A DNA stretch of 64,000 nt from Opitutia bacterium Tous-C1TDCM (GCA_002288455.1 NEUS01000003.1:16539-80538); one strand, 5' to 3'. Positions 43,146 to 53,516 are shown, counted from the first letter of the stretch. Numbers and translations: made by a program. Notes: generated from the sequence alone by a model not told the origin.

Positions 43146-46100
43146 GGGCCGCGGGACCGGCGGCCGGCGTGGGACTCGAGGAGGGTGCGGATGTTTTCCC
43201 TACGGTAAGTCTTCGCGAGCGGCTCCAGCGCATCGGCCAACGGGTCGCCGCGCAAGTCCGCGAGGCGAAGCCGCAGCAGCGAAATTTCGCCGCGGCGGGC
43301 GATGCCGAGCAACTCGTCGATCACCGCGGGATCCAGCGCGGTACCGGCGCGGGCCGGCGCGGCGGCGGGGCCGGCGGCCGTTTCGCCGGTCCACTCGACC
43401 TGAAGCGCCATGCCGAGGCGGGCGAGCAGTTCGTCTTCGCGGAACGGTTTCGGAAGAAAATCGTCGCACCCGGCGGCAAAGGCGTCATCGCGCCCGAAGC
43501 TCAGCACCGACGCGGACATCGCGATCAGCTTCAGGCCTGAGCCGTGCGCGGCGCGGAGCCGTCGGGCGAGCGTGAAGCCGTCCATGCCGCCCATGCGCAG
43601 GTCGAGCAGGACGAGATCCGGCCGCTCGGCGGCGGCGAGCGCGAGGGCTTCCTCGCCGGTCACAGCCTCGCTGATCTCGAAACCGAGCGGCGCCAGCAAC
43701 TCGCGCAGGACGCTGCGGTTGATCGCGACGTCGTCGACGACGAGCAGGCGACGCCGCGGTCCGCGGTAGCCGGTGATCTCGCCGGCGTGGCGGCGTTCGG
43801 CGGCGGCATCGGCGGCGAGCACCGGCAGCCGGACGGCGAAGCGGAAGGTCGAACCGGCGCCGGGCGCGCTGTCGAGTTCGAGCGTGCCGCCCATCAGTTC
43901 CACCAAGCGGCGGCTGATCGCCAAGCCGAGGCCGGTTCCGGGTTCGGGCGGCCGGCCGTCGGTCGCCTGCTGGAACGGCTGGAAAAGACGGTCGCGGTCC
44001 GCGGCGGCGATGCCGACGCCGGTGTCGCGGACAACGAAGGCGACCGTTTCGGTCGCGGCATCCCGGATCGCAATTTCGAAAACGACGCTGCCGTGCGGGG
44101 TGAACTTGAGGGCGTTGCCGAGCAGGTTGTCGAGGACCTGCCGGAGCTTGATCGCGTCGCCGATCACGAGGTCGGGCAAGTCCGGGGCCGGGGTGAAGGC
44201 GAAGGCGAGGCCCTTCTTTTCAAAGCGGTCGCTGAGGGCGGCGGCGACATCGCGCAGCAGTTGCGGCAGATGGAAGGGAGCCGGCGCCAATTCCATGCGG
44301 CCCGCCTCGATCTTCGAGAAATCGAGCACCTCGTTGATCATGCGGAGCAGATGCTCGCCGGCGGATTGCACGATCTGCACGCGTTCGCGGTTCCGCGGAG
44401 TCAGTTCCTTGTCCTTGTTCAGCACCTGCGCGTAGCCGATGACGCCGTTGAGCGGGGTGCGCAGCTCGTGGCTCATGTTCGCGAGGAAAAGGCTCTTCGC
44501 GCGGTTGGCGGTATCCGCGGCATCCTTTGCCACCTTGAGTTCGGCCGTGCGTTGCGCGACGAGCTGTTCGAGACGGGTGCGTTCGCGTTCCGCGTGGCGC
44601 AGGCGCCAGCGGATGAAGCCGGCGACGGCGGCGAGGGCGGCGACGGCGTAACCGGCGAGGGCGCCGGGGCTGCGGTGCCACGGGGGCGCGACACGGAAGG
44701 TGAGCCGGGCCGTCTTGCTGACGAAGCCGTCGGCATCGACGGCGCGCACCTCGAAGACGAAGGGGCCGCCGATGAGGTTGGTGAAGACGGTTTCGTTGCC
44801 GGCCGCCGGAGCGGACCACTCTTCGCGGAAGCCGAGCAGGCGGGTCTGGTACCGCAGCGCCGCGCCGGAGCGGTAGCGGGGTGCGGCGTAGCGGAGGGTG
44901 GTGGGCAAATTGGAAAAGGGCAGGTGCAGTTCGGTTCCCGGTGCGGTGGACCACGCGCGTTCGCCGGTCATGAAGCGCCGGATCACCGGGGTCCAAGGTG
45001 CGCCGGCCCGTTGGGTATCCAGCGTGTCCAATTCCATTCGGGCGATGGCGGTGGGACTCTTGGTCCAAAGGGCGGGCCGGTCGCCTTCCGCTTCGACCAA
45101 AATCAGTCCGGCGCCAAACCGGCCGACTCCGGCCTGCCAATGGGCCGGCGCATCCTTCCATCCGAACGACTCCGGCCCGGTCGCGCGGAAGTAGCCGAAG
45201 GGGCGCACGGCGGCGACCGTACCGGACCACGCCGCGGTCCAGGCCCGGCCGACGGCGTCGGCGATGACGGGCATGAAGCGCAATTGGTTCACGCCCTCGA
45301 TCCGGTAGCGGTCATCGGCCGAGAAGGTCCTCGTGGCCGCCTGCCGCCGGTACATGCCCGTGTCTGTGAGGAAATGGAGTTCGTCGAAGAGGGAGAAAAC
45401 GCCCGTCCAACTTTTCCCTTCCGGCAAGCCGGCTTGCCCGAGGGGATGGGATTCCGCCGTGACGCGGGTCCAGGCGGCGTCGGACGGAGCCAGCCGCCAG
45501 AATCCGCTGGCGGCCGTGCCGACCCAGAGCGAGCCGTCGGCGGCTTCGGTTCCGTTCCAGAGTAGCACCCCGGGGGCAACGTGAGCAAACGCCGCGTTGA
45601 GCCATCGCGCAGGTCGAGCACGTGAACCCCGCCGTCGGCGCCGGCGACGAAGAACCGCCCTGGCGTCGCGAAGCTGGTCTTGATCATGGTGATCTTCGCC
45701 TTCGGATCCAGTACCCGGCGCCGACCCGCGGAAGTCAGGAGTTCAACATGGTCGTCGCTGCCGAAGAGCAGACCGGCCGAAGTGGAGCGGAGGTTGTCGC
45801 AGCTTTCCGGGACCCGCGGATCCGACACGAACCGCGCGGGGATGCCGGCGGCGGGCTTGCCCGCTTCGAGGCGCATGAGGCCGTGGGTGGAGCCGGCGTA
45901 CAACACGCCGTCGTGGCGCACGAGCGAGCCCGAAGAGCCGATGGGGAACGCGTTGCGTTCGTCGAAGACCGTGACGCCCGGGGCGAGGTCGAGGCGGATC
46001 AGGCCGTTGGCGGTCCCGAGCCAGAGCCCGAGGTCGGCGTCCAGCGCCGCCCCGAGAATCGCGGGGTTGGCCAGGCCGGTCTTGGCATCGAGGACTTGCG

Positions 46101-46998
46101 CGCCCTGGAGCGCGGCATCGGCCAAGACCACCCCGCGGCTGTTGGCGCGGACAAAGACCGCCCGGCCGTCCGGCAACGCCAACACGCGGAGCAGCGGCAC
46201 GGCGACGAGCGGATCGAGCACGGACGCGATCTTCCCGAGCCGGCCGGACACGGGGTCGAAGGTGTACAGGCCCTCGCCTTCAATCACGGCGAGCGCGGTG
46301 GCACCGGGGCGTTCCAGCAGTTGGATTTCGCGTCCGGCCGTCTGGCGCCCTTCGGCGAGCGCGCGAAAATCGCCGTCGGCGAAGACCAGCAGACCGCGGT
46401 TCGAGTCCTGCAAAAATACCTGGTCGCCGACCGTGAAAAGCTGGGCCCGGGTTTCCGGGGGCAACGGCAGCAACCGTGCGCGGTCGGCGGCAAAATGCAA
46501 AATGCCGTTGCTGGTGGCGGCGAAGACGCCGTCGCGCCCGGCGACGAGCGCTCGCATCCGGCCGAACTTGCCCTCCGCCCCCGGCAACCGGGACGTGCGG
46601 GAAACGTACCGCAGTTGGCCGTCGGCCGCGGCGGCGGCGATGATCCCGATCTCGTTGTCCCCGCCCGCCCACATTGTGCCTTCGCGGTCCCGGCAAAGCG
46701 CCGTCACGTAGGTGGCGGGGACAGCGATTTTTTCGTGGGTCACACCATCGTAGAGGATCGCGGCGTGATAGGTGCCGAAAAGGGTGAAGCCCTCGGCGGT
46801 ATGCGCCACCGCCGTGACGCGGCTGAAGCCGTCGTAGTCGTCGGAGGAAAAATAACGCTGCAGCGGCAGACCGAGTTCGGCGGGCAACGCCGCGGCGGGG
46901 CCGGAGGCTTTTTCGGCGGCGCGGTGGGGTGTTGCCAAAACGGCAACCGCCGCCAGCAGGGCGGCACAAAAGGGGAAGCGGGCGCGCGGGCGGACCAC
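43142..46998 (-). pseudogene. two-component propeller hybrid histidine kinase, single frameshift
   Basis: The gene starts at GTG 46998, 8 bp after the LysR stop. Its first 474 codons give a signal segment and a ligand-type beta-propeller (Reg_prop repeats). At the run CCCCCGGGG (minus strand; 45568-45576) the frame stops making sense and the next frame continues with VLLWNGTEAADGSLWVG. Adding one base restores a 1285-residue protein: propeller, Y_Y_Y domain, one membrane span (ALAGYAVAALAAVAGFI), HisKA with NMSHELRTP (His about 844), HATPase and a receiver with LVLLDLRMGG. I mark it as broken, but a sequencing error in the homopolymer is equally possible; everything else is intact. Confidence 0.85.
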
Positions 46999-47006
46999 GC
47001 GCGCAG

Positions 47007-47999
47007 TCAGGCGGGCGCGCCGGGACCGGTCAACCCGCGGCGCCTGCGCAATGTCTGCACCGGCGTACGGGTTCCGGCCGCGGTGGGCGGCGGAGGACGC
47101 GTAGCCGTGGCGACGGCGAGAAACGCCGCGAGGGCCGGCGCGGGCGCGGTTTCGCCGCTCCAACCCAGCACCAGCCGGCTTTCCGGCGCCGGGCCCTGCA
47201 AGGCGCGGAACGCGACCTCGGGCGGCAGGTGCTGCGCCTCCGAGGGCGTCATGAAGGTGACGCCGAGGCCGGCACGGACGAGACCGATGCCGTTGGCGCG
47301 CGGCCAGATTTCCTCCGCGATCCGGGGCGTGACCCCGGCGGCGGCGAAAGCGGCGAGAACCCGGTCGAAGAAACCGGGATTGTGGGAGCGCGGGAACAGG
47401 ACGAAGGGAGTGGCGGCAAGCTCGCGCAACCGGAGCGTGCGCCGGGCCGCGAGCGGGTGGGCGACGGGGAGCAGCACGCCGTTGCGTTCGCGGAGCAGGA
47501 CATGCGTACGGAGCGAGGGGGTCGGCGCATCCGGATGGAAGAAGCCGCACCCCAGTTCGCCGGCTTGCAAGGCGGCGAGTTGGGCCGAGGTCGGCGATTC
47601 GGTGAGCTCGAGGCGGATGCGGGGGTGGCGCCGATGGAATTCGCCCAAAATGCCCGGCAACACGGTCGCCATGGCGAGGCCGGTGAACGCGACCCGCACT
47701 TGGCCGACCTCGCCGGCCGCCAGCGCCTGGAGGTCCGCGGGAATCTCCGCCAATCCGCGGAGGAGCGGTTCGATGCGTTCGAGCAGAAGACGGCCGGCCG
47801 GCGTAATTTCGACGCCGCGGCGGGTGCGGTCGAGGAGGTTGGCGCCGAGCGCCGTCTCGAGCTGGGCGACGGCGCGGCTCAGGGCCGGTTGGGCGATGGC
47901 GAGCGCCGCCGCGGCTTTACGGAAGTGCAGCTGGCGGGCGACTTCCCGGAAGTAAACGAGGTGGCGGATCTCGAACGGATACTGATACTCGCGCGGCAT
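47007..47999 (-). CDS. LysR family transcriptional regulator
   Basis: The 330-residue protein begins with a winged helix-turn-helix (YFREVARQLHFRKAAAALAIAQPALSRAVAQLE, about 14-46) and continues with the LysR substrate-binding domain (about 90-300). It has a Pro/Arg-rich C-terminal tail. The ATG at 47999 is used; two near-cognate codons just upstream are less likely. It is divergent from leuC and is followed by the hybrid kinase after 8 bp, an unusual partnership. Its targets cannot be read from the sequence; autoregulation from the divergent spacer is typical of the family. Confidence 0.88.
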   Translation of the reverse strand: MPREYQYPFEIRHLVYFREVARQLHFRKAAAALAIAQPALSRAVAQLETALGANLLDRTRRGVEITPAGRLLLERIEPLLRGLAEIPADLQALAAGEVGQVRVAFTGLAMATVLPGILGEFHRRHPRIRLELTESPTSAQLAALQAGELGCGFFHPDAPTPSLRTHVLLRERNGVLLPVAHPLAARRTLRLRELAATPFVLFPRSHNPGFFDRVLAAFAAAGVTPRIAEEIWPRANGIGLVRAGLGVTFMTPSEAQHLPPEVAFRALQGPAPESRLVLGWSGETAPAPALAAFLAVATATRPPPPTAAGTRTPVQTLRRRRGLTGPGAPA

Positions 48000-48017
48000 C
48001 ACCAACCGCTAAAGAAG

Positions 48018-48038
48018 TATTTCCCGGTTATGGCAATA
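48018..48038. promoter_or_regulatory. candidate LysR-type operator in the divergent spacer
   Basis: TATT (48018-48021) and AATA (48035-48038) form an imperfect T-Nx-A dyad with a 13-bp gap in the AT-richer spacer between the LysR gene and leuC. This is a loose match to the family consensus. Confidence 0.25.
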
Positions 48039-48178
48039 TTCTGGTAGGGTGACGGCGGTCCGGAGCGGAAAAGAGGGTGACAGTCGCGCCGTCTTGCTCT
48101 GATTTCGGACCTCCGCGCCCTGCCGGCTCAACTCCTCCCGTTTCTCCGCTCCACTTCTCCGTCCAATCCCCTTCCGCC

Positions 48179-49591
48179 ATGCCCAAATCGCTCTTCGAAA
48201 AAGTCTGGGAAGCCCACTCCGTCCGCAAATTGGCGAACGGCCAGACCCAGTTGCTCATCGGCACGCACCTTATCCACGAGGTCACCAGTCCGCAGGCCTT
48301 CGGCATGCTGCGCGACCTCGGCCTTAAGGTCCTGATGCCGCACCGGACCTTCGCGACCGTCGACCACATTGTGCCGACCAACGAGCTCGTCGAGCCGTAC
48401 CAGGACCCGCTCGCGCAGGCCATGATGGATGAGCTGCGGAAGAATTGCGCCCAGTTCGGCGTCACCTTCTTCGATCGCGCCACGGGCAAGCAGGGCATCG
48501 TGCACATCGTCGGTCCGGAGCAGGGCATCACCCAGCCGGGCACGACGATCGCCTGCGGCGATTCGCACACGAGCACGCACGGCGCGTTCGGCGCGATCGC
48601 GTTCGGCATCGGCACGAGCCAGGTGCGCGACGTGCTCGCCACGCAGACCATGGCCCTCGGCGCCCTCAAGGTCCGCCGCATCGAGGTGAACGGCAAACTC
48701 CGCCCGGGCGTGTACGCCAAGGACGTCATTCTCCACATCATCCGCGTGCTCGGCGTCAACGGCGGCACCGGCTTCGCCTACGAGTACGCCGGTTCGGTCT
48801 TCGACGGCTTCTCGATGGAAGAGCGCATGACCGTGTGCAACATGTCCATCGAGGGCGGCGCGCGCGTGGGCTACGTCAATCCCGACGCGACGACGTTCGC
48901 CTACCTCAAGGGCCGGCCCTACTCGCCGCAGGGCACGGCGTGGGACACCGCGGTCGCGAATTGGAAGAGTTTCGCCAGCGATCCGGGCTGCCGGTACGAC
49001 GATGTCGTCAAGATCGACGCCGCCGACATCGCCCCGACGGTCACTTGGGGCATCAACCCCGGCCAAGGCATCTCGATCACGGAAAACATTCCCGATCCGG
49101 CCACGGCCACGACCGACGACGACAAGGCCGGCATCATCGAGGCGCTCGCCTATATGAAGCTCCCCGCCGGTGCACCGATCAAGGGCACGAAGATCAACGT
49201 CGCCTTCCTCGGTTCCTGCACCAACGGCCGCCTCTCCGACTTCCAGGAAGTCGCCAAGTACATCAAGGGCCGCAAGGTCGCGCCCGGCATCCGCGCCATC
49301 GCAGTGCCCGGTTCCCAGATCGTCGCGCTGCAATGCGAGAAGCTCGGCCTCGACAAGATCCTCGCCGAAGCCGGCTTCGAGTGGCGCGCCGCGGGTTGCT
49401 CGATGTGCCTTGCGATGAATCCCGACAAATTGATCGGCGACGAACTCTGCGCGTCGTCTTCCAACCGCAACTTCAAGGGCCGCCAGGGCTCCGTCACGGG
49501 CCGCACGGTCCTGATGAGCCCCGTCATGGTCGCCGCCGCCGCCGTCACCGGACACGTTGCCGACGCCCGCGAAGTCTTCGCCGTCAACTGA
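48179..49591 (+). CDS. leuC: 3-isopropylmalate dehydratase, large subunit
   Basis: The 470-residue protein is full length for LeuC, with [15 protein letters not shown] at the start, the iron-sulfur cluster cysteines in FLGSCTNGR and GCSMCLAMN, and the catalytic [19 protein letters not shown] region. With LeuD it isomerises 2-isopropylmalate to 3-isopropylmalate in leucine synthesis. The ATG at 48179 is preceded by GCC. leuD follows after 42 bp, so the two are co-transcribed. The 5' flank is shared with the divergent LysR gene. Confidence 0.97.
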   Translation: MPKSLFEKVWEAHSVRKLANGQTQLLIGTHLIHEVTSPQAFGMLRDLGLKVLMPHRTFATVDHIVPTNELVEPYQDPLAQAMMDELRKNCAQFGVTFFDRATGKQGIVHIVGPEQGITQPGTTIACGDSHTSTHGAFGAIAFGIGTSQVRDVLATQTMALGALKVRRIEVNGKLRPGVYAKDVILHIIRVLGVNGGTGFAYEYAGSVFDGFSMEERMTVCNMSIEGGARVGYVNPDATTFAYLKGRPYSPQGTAWDTAVANWKSFASDPGCRYDDVVKIDAADIAPTVTWGINPGQGISITENIPDPATATTDDDKAGIIEALAYMKLPAGAPIKGTKINVAFLGSCTNGRLSDFQEVAKYIKGRKVAPGIRAIAVPGSQIVALQCEKLGLDKILAEAGFEWRAAGCSMCLAMNPDKLIGDELCASSSNRNFKGRQGSVTGRTVLMSPVMVAAAAVTGHVADAREVFAVN

Positions 49592-49633
49592 GTCCGGCCC
49601 CGCAACCCTGCCACCCGCAGCACCTCCCTTCCC

Positions 49634-50236
49634 ATGGCTCTCGACAACATTACCCAGGTTTCCGGCCGCGGCGTCTACGTCCCCGGCAACGACATCGACA
49701 CCGACCGCATCATCCCGGCGCGCTTCATGAAGTGCGTCACCTTCGACGGACTCGGCGAATTCCTCTTCTTCGACGTGCGCCACACGCCCGAGGGAAAACC
49801 CACCGGCCACCCGATCGACCGGCCGGAACACAAAGGCGCCAAGATTCTCCTGTCCGGCGCCAACTTCGGCTGCGGTTCTTCCCGCGAGCACGCGCCGCAG
49901 GCGATCCACAAGGCGGGGTTCCGCGCCGTCATCGCGGAAAACTTCGCCGAGATCTTCTTCGGCAACAGCACGACGCTCGGCATTCCCTGCGTGAACGCCG
50001 CCCGCGAGGACATCGCGAAAGTCGCGGCGGCGATCGCCGCGAATCCGGCCCTTGAAATCACGGTCGACGTCGCGGCGCTCGAGGTCCGTTTCGGCTCCGA
50101 CAAGATCAAGGTCACGCAGCGCGAGACCGCCCGCGACGCTTTGGTCAACGGCCGCTGGGATGCGATCGGCGAATTGCTCGACGGCGTGCCCGCCGTGAAG
50201 GCGACCGCGGCGAAGCTGCCTTACCTCGCCGCCTGA
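49634..50236 (+). CDS. leuD: 3-isopropylmalate dehydratase, small subunit
   Basis: The 200-residue subunit contains NDIDTDRIIPARF near residues 19-31 and GANFGCGSSREHAPQAI near 75-91, the swivelling-domain signatures of LeuD. It forms the heterodimer with LeuC that holds the active site. It ends at the stop 50234-50236. The next gene (an ExbB-like protein) begins 118 bp later and may be in a separate transcript. Confidence 0.97.
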   Translation: MALDNITQVSGRGVYVPGNDIDTDRIIPARFMKCVTFDGLGEFLFFDVRHTPEGKPTGHPIDRPEHKGAKILLSGANFGCGSSREHAPQAIHKAGFRAVIAENFAEIFFGNSTTLGIPCVNAAREDIAKVAAAIAANPALEITVDVAALEVRFGSDKIKVTQRETARDALVNGRWDAIGELLDGVPAVKATAAKLPYLAA

Positions 50237-50354
50237 GCGGGCGGCCGGCCGGCGTTCAAAAAAACTCCGGCCGTTCCCGAAACTTTCGCGGCCAGTATCC
50301 GCGAACTTTTCCCTCGCCCCGCCGTCCCACCGCGGCACGTTCTCATTTTCCGCT

Positions 50355-50924
50355 ATGTTCTTCGCGATGATCGAAGTTTTCAAAGGTGCCGGCATCCTCA
50401 TTTATCCGCTGGGGATCTGCTCGGCTGCCGCCGTCTTCATCGTGTGCGAGCGCGCCTATGCGCTGCGCCGGGCCGCGATCATGCCGCAGGACTTGGTCGA
50501 CGCCGTCGTCAACGGCAGGCCGCTGATGGGCGGCAAACACACGGTGCTCGCCCGCATCGTCGAGTTCGCCGAGCAGCACAAGAACGACGAAGGCGCCGTG
50601 AAGGCCTTCGCCCGCCTCGAGTTGAACCGCATGGAGCGCGGCATCCCGTACCTCGATGTCATTTACGCCGCCGCGCCGCTGATCGGCCTGACCGGCACCG
50701 TCACCGGCCTGCTGCAGGTGTTTTCCCAGATTTCCCCGGACACGGGTTTGCCCGATCCGGTCGCCTTCACTAAGGGCGTGGCGCTCGCGCTGTCGGCCAC
50801 GGTCATCGGTCTCTGCATCGCGATTCCTTCGCTCGTAGGCAGCGGCTACCTGCAGCGGAAGCTCGAGAATTACGCGGCGCAGCTCGACGTGCTGCTCGAG
50901 CGGATTTTGCAACGGACGCGCTGA
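50355..50924 (+). CDS. MotA/TolQ/ExbB proton channel family protein
   Basis: This 189-residue protein has three membrane spans (about 10-30, 105-130 and 140-165) and the ExbB/TolQ signature with small residues (AAAPLIGLTGTVTGLLQVF near 100-118; VALALSATVIGLCIAIPSL near 142-160). With ExbD/TolR it forms a proton-driven motor energising outer-membrane transport or envelope stability. The stop TGA overlaps the start ATG of the next gene (TGATG), a typical translational coupling. No TonB, TolA or TolB gene lies nearby. Confidence 0.92.
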   Translation: MFFAMIEVFKGAGILIYPLGICSAAAVFIVCERAYALRRAAIMPQDLVDAVVNGRPLMGGKHTVLARIVEFAEQHKNDEGAVKAFARLELNRMERGIPYLDVIYAAAPLIGLTGTVTGLLQVFSQISPDTGLPDPVAFTKGVALALSATVIGLCIAIPSLVGSGYLQRKLENYAAQLDVLLERILQRTR

Positions 50925-51322
50925 TGAGCCTGCTGGCCAACAAGCGCCGCCGGCGGCCCGAGATGAACCTCGTGGCCTTGATCGACGTGCTCGTGATGCT
51001 GATCTTTTTCGCGTTCGTCACGATGCAGTTCAAGTCGGCAGCGACCCTGAACATCACGCTGCCGAAGGTCGAAACGGCCGGCAAAAACGAGTTCCGCGGC
51101 AACGTCACCATCTCGATCGACAAAGACGGCAGCCTGACGTTCAACGGCAAGACCATCACGGATGCCGAATTGCCCGCGTTGCTCCAGCAGGTGAAGAACG
51201 TCGACAAAGACATCCCGGTGCTCATCCGCTCCGACGAAAAAGCGACGCTCGACCGGTTGACCTTCGTGTGGGACGCCTGCCGCAAGGCCGGGCTCAACAA
51301 GCACAGCCTGCAGAGCCGCTGA
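50924..51322 (+). CDS. ExbD/TolR family protein
   Basis: The 132-residue protein is basic at the N-terminus and has a single membrane span (NLVALIDVLVMLIFFAFVTM, about 15-34) carrying the conserved Asp of ALIDVL, which is the protonation site in ExbD. A periplasmic domain of about 95 residues with EFRGNVTISIDKDGSLTFNG-type strands follows. It forms the stator with the ExbB-like neighbour, whose gene it overlaps. Confidence 0.9.
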   Translation: MSLLANKRRRRPEMNLVALIDVLVMLIFFAFVTMQFKSAATLNITLPKVETAGKNEFRGNVTISIDKDGSLTFNGKTITDAELPALLQQVKNVDKDIPVLIRSDEKATLDRLTFVWDACRKAGLNKHSLQSR

Positions 51323-51381
51323 ACGCGCCGGCGGATTTTCCGCTCGCAAGCCGCGGGCCGGGGCCGGCTAGTTTCGACCGC

Positions 51382-52068
51382 ATGAAGATTCTGCTTACCG
51401 GTGTCACCCGCGGTCTCGGCCGCGCCCTGACGGACGAGTTTATCCGCGCCGGCCACACCGTGATCGGTTGCGGCCGCAGCGGCGACGCCATCTTCGACCT
51501 GCGGATGACGTATCAGGCGCCGCATGACTTCTCCGTCGTCGATGTCGCGCTGGACAACAAGGTCGCGCTCTGGGCCGCGAAGGTGCTGGAAAACGACAGT
51601 CCGCCGGACCTGCTGATCAACAACGCGGCGATCATGAATCCGCTCGGGCCGGTTTGGACGCAGAGCGACCGCGATTTCACGAAGCTCACGGACGTGAACA
51701 TCCGCGGCGTGCAGAATGTGATCCGCCACTTCGTGCCCGCGATGGTGGCGCGGAAAAAGGGGGTGATCGTGAACCTGAGTTCCGGTTGGGGCCGTTCCGT
51801 TTCCCCCGATGTCGGGCCCTACTGCATGTCGAAGTGGGCGATCGAAGGCCTGACCAAGGCGATGGCGGAGGAACTGCCGCCCGGCATGGCGGCGGTGCCT
51901 TTGAATCCCGGCGTCATCGACACCGAGATGCTGCGTTCGTGCTGGGCGGACGGCGCGGCGTCCTATCCGAAGGCCGAGGCTTGGGCCAAGACCGCGGCGC
52001 CGTTTATCCTGGGGCTCGGTCCGAAGGACAACGGCCGATCATTGTCGGTCGGGTCCGGGGAAAATTGA
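51382..52068 (+). CDS. short-chain dehydrogenase/reductase
   Basis: This 228-residue protein is a classical SDR: cofactor motif TGVTRGLGRA near residues 6-15, the NNAA motif at about 79-82, the active-site serine in VNLSSGWGRSVSP near 133-145 and YCMSK near 150-154 with catalytic Tyr and Lys. It is shorter than usual (about 250) and ends within a substrate-side loop. The substrate is unknown. It follows the ExbD gene by 59 bp and could be in the same transcript. The ATG at 51382 places the Rossmann motif at the N-terminus. Confidence 0.9.
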   Translation: MKILLTGVTRGLGRALTDEFIRAGHTVIGCGRSGDAIFDLRMTYQAPHDFSVVDVALDNKVALWAAKVLENDSPPDLLINNAAIMNPLGPVWTQSDRDFTKLTDVNIRGVQNVIRHFVPAMVARKKGVIVNLSSGWGRSVSPDVGPYCMSKWAIEGLTKAMAEELPPGMAAVPLNPGVIDTEMLRSCWADGAASYPKAEAWAKTAAPFILGLGPKDNGRSLSVGSGEN

Positions 52069-52098
52069 ACCGGCGGGCGTACCCGCCGGGTGAGGGTC

Positions 52099-52299
52099 TT
52101 ACTGCCGGAAAGGCCCGGCGTCGGACAAAGAGGGCGTCGGGGCTTCGTTTTCGTTCGCCGCGATGGCGAAGGGGAGCTCGGGGGTGACACGCCACGAATG
52201 GCGATCAAACGCGGCCAGAAACTCCCGCATCCGTTGCCGACGCCGTTCCAAACTGAAGAGGGTGGAGGGGTCGGTGTGGGCTGGGAAAGGGGTCTGCAT
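52099..52299 (-). CDS. small hypothetical protein
   Basis: This open frame gives a 66-residue product starting MQTPFPAHTDPS, with a basic central helix (SLERRRQRMREFLAAFDRHSW) and an acidic, proline-rich tail. It has no recognised domain. The ATG at 52299 is preceded by ACC, like many starts in this window, and an AT-rich promoter-like segment lies directly upstream. Codon usage is similar to its neighbours. I see nothing that establishes its function; it could also be a chance frame. Confidence 0.42.
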   Translation of the reverse strand: MQTPFPAHTDPSTLFSLERRRQRMREFLAAFDRHSWRVTPELPFAIAANENEAPTPSLSDAGPFRQ

Positions 52300-52440
52300 G
52301 GTGCCACTCTGTTTGCATGGGGTGTGCCAGAATTTAGGCAGTGCCCTAAGATAATGTTTAGCAATACTATGAGCGATGAAATGAGACAATATTGCTTTGC
52401 CATAAATTGGGTAAAAATCCCCACTAGGCAATTCCTTCCG
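52300..52440. other. AT-rich island upstream of the small ORF
   Basis: This 141-bp segment is much richer in A and T than the rest of the window. It holds a dyad (TTAGGCA at 52334-52340 with TGCCCTAA at 52342-52349) and several promoter-like hexamers such as TTGTCT and TAGTAT on the minus strand. It may serve as a promoter for the minus-strand ORF at 52099-52299, or be a fragment of transferred DNA. Confidence 0.4.
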
Positions 52441-52516
52441 GGGGGAATACCCCGGTTCGGGTTCGGGTATGCGGAGGTGTCGCGCGGCGGGGTGGCGGAG
52501 GCCGCGGTGTGCTGGG

Positions 52517-53383
52517 TCAGCGGCTGAGTTTGGCGACCGCCTCGGGCGGGATCTCGACCTTGGTGGTGCCGATGTCGCGGATTTGGGTCGTGGAATTTTG
52601 GGTCACGGTCACGTGGGCCCGACCTCGCGGGGTGACGACGGAGAGCGTGCCTTCGAGTTGCAGGTGGTAGCGCGTGACGAAACCGGCCCGCACCCAGAGT
52701 TTGAATTTTCCGGTGGCGCGGATCGGGGTGATCTCGGGCTGGCCGTCCCGCACCAGCAAGAGTTGGGCCCCGACCTCGGTCAAATGGCCGCTGGCGGTGT
52801 CGCCTTCGATGACGAGATCGCGATGGCTGGTGACAATGACGCCGAGCTCTTCGTGCGGCAGGGAGATGGCCAGTTGGAGGTTGCTGTAGGGGCGGCCGGC
52901 TTCGTCGGCTTCGCGGTTCGGCCGCGTGCGGCGGATCGTCGTGCCCGTGAGGACGCCGCCGCTGAGGGACTTCGAGCCGGCGACGCCGGTGGGGCCCGTG
53001 GGACTGACCACGCGTTCGAATGCCTCGTCGTCCTCGTGCGGTTCCGGCAGTTCCGCGGGCGTTTTCCAACCGTTCGCGGTGCTCAGCACACAGGCGACGT
53101 TGCCGCGGAAGACGGCGTCGACGCGGTTGTCGGTGACGTCGCGGCCGAGTTTGCGTCGCAGGGTATTCACGACCGGCATCTTCACCCGGCTGTAGTCCGG
53201 GCGGCGGTGGACGCCGTCGATGTCGTAAGTACGGGCATCATCGGCGACCGCAGTGGTCCACGTGTAGTTCGGCTGTTCGGTGAGCCGCATGGCGGCGACG
53301 ATCACGTCCTCGACCGGACCGGCGCAGACGCGGCCCGCGGCGAGAACGAAAACACCGGCGAGAATCCGGATGATCGGCACCAC
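52517..53383 (-). CDS. secreted protein of unknown function
   Basis: The 288-residue product starts from one of two adjacent GTG codons (53383 or 53380) with a signal peptide (IIRILAGVFVLAAGRVCAG). The mature part is mainly predicted beta strands; no known domain is recognised. It lies downstream of dacA on the same strand (53517-54518), with a heptad array in the spacer and just upstream of its start. The open frame continues upstream through the repeat, which argues for caution on the start. The charged segment with several Arg and Asp (DYDIDGVHRRPDYSR-like) has no known match. Confidence 0.65.
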   Translation of the reverse strand: MVPIIRILAGVFVLAAGRVCAGPVEDVIVAAMRLTEQPNYTWTTAVADDARTYDIDGVHRRPDYSRVKMPVVNTLRRKLGRDVTDNRVDAVFRGNVACVLSTANGWKTPAELPEPHEDDEAFERVVSPTGPTGVAGSKSLSGGVLTGTTIRRTRPNREADEAGRPYSNLQLAISLPHEELGVIVTSHRDLVIEGDTASGHLTEVGAQLLLVRDGQPEITPIRATGKFKLWVRAGFVTRYHLQLEGTLSVVTPRGRAHVTVTQNSTTQIRDIGTTKVEIPPEAVAKLSR

Positions 53384-53432
53384 GTCCGCTTCAGATGCGC
53401 GGCGCAGAAACGGAGACAAGGCGAAAGGTGGC

Positions 53433-53474
53433 GAAGCCGGAAGCGGAAAGCCCAATGCCCAAAGCTGAAAGCTT
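53433..53474. repeat. heptad array, 6 units (GAAGCGG / AAAGCCC)
   Basis: Six 7-bp units of the RAAGCNG and AAAGCCC class span 53433-53474 in the spacer between dacA and the unknown secreted gene. The phase is clear over all six units. Confidence 0.7.
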
Positions 53475-53516
53475 GGTACCCGGGCAAGTGGGGCGCCGAG
53501 CGGGCGGAGATCCAGT

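Noticed and set aside
45568..45576. Programmed -1 frameshift signal
   Set aside because: No typical slippery heptamer with a downstream stem or pseudoknot is evident; a simple one-base indel explains the data. It is kept only as a possibility in the findings.
52090..52527. 145-codon plus-strand ORF in the AT-rich region
   Set aside because: It runs through an inferred promoter-like segment, has no recognisable domain and its codon use is unlike the neighbours; the minus-strand ORF fits better.
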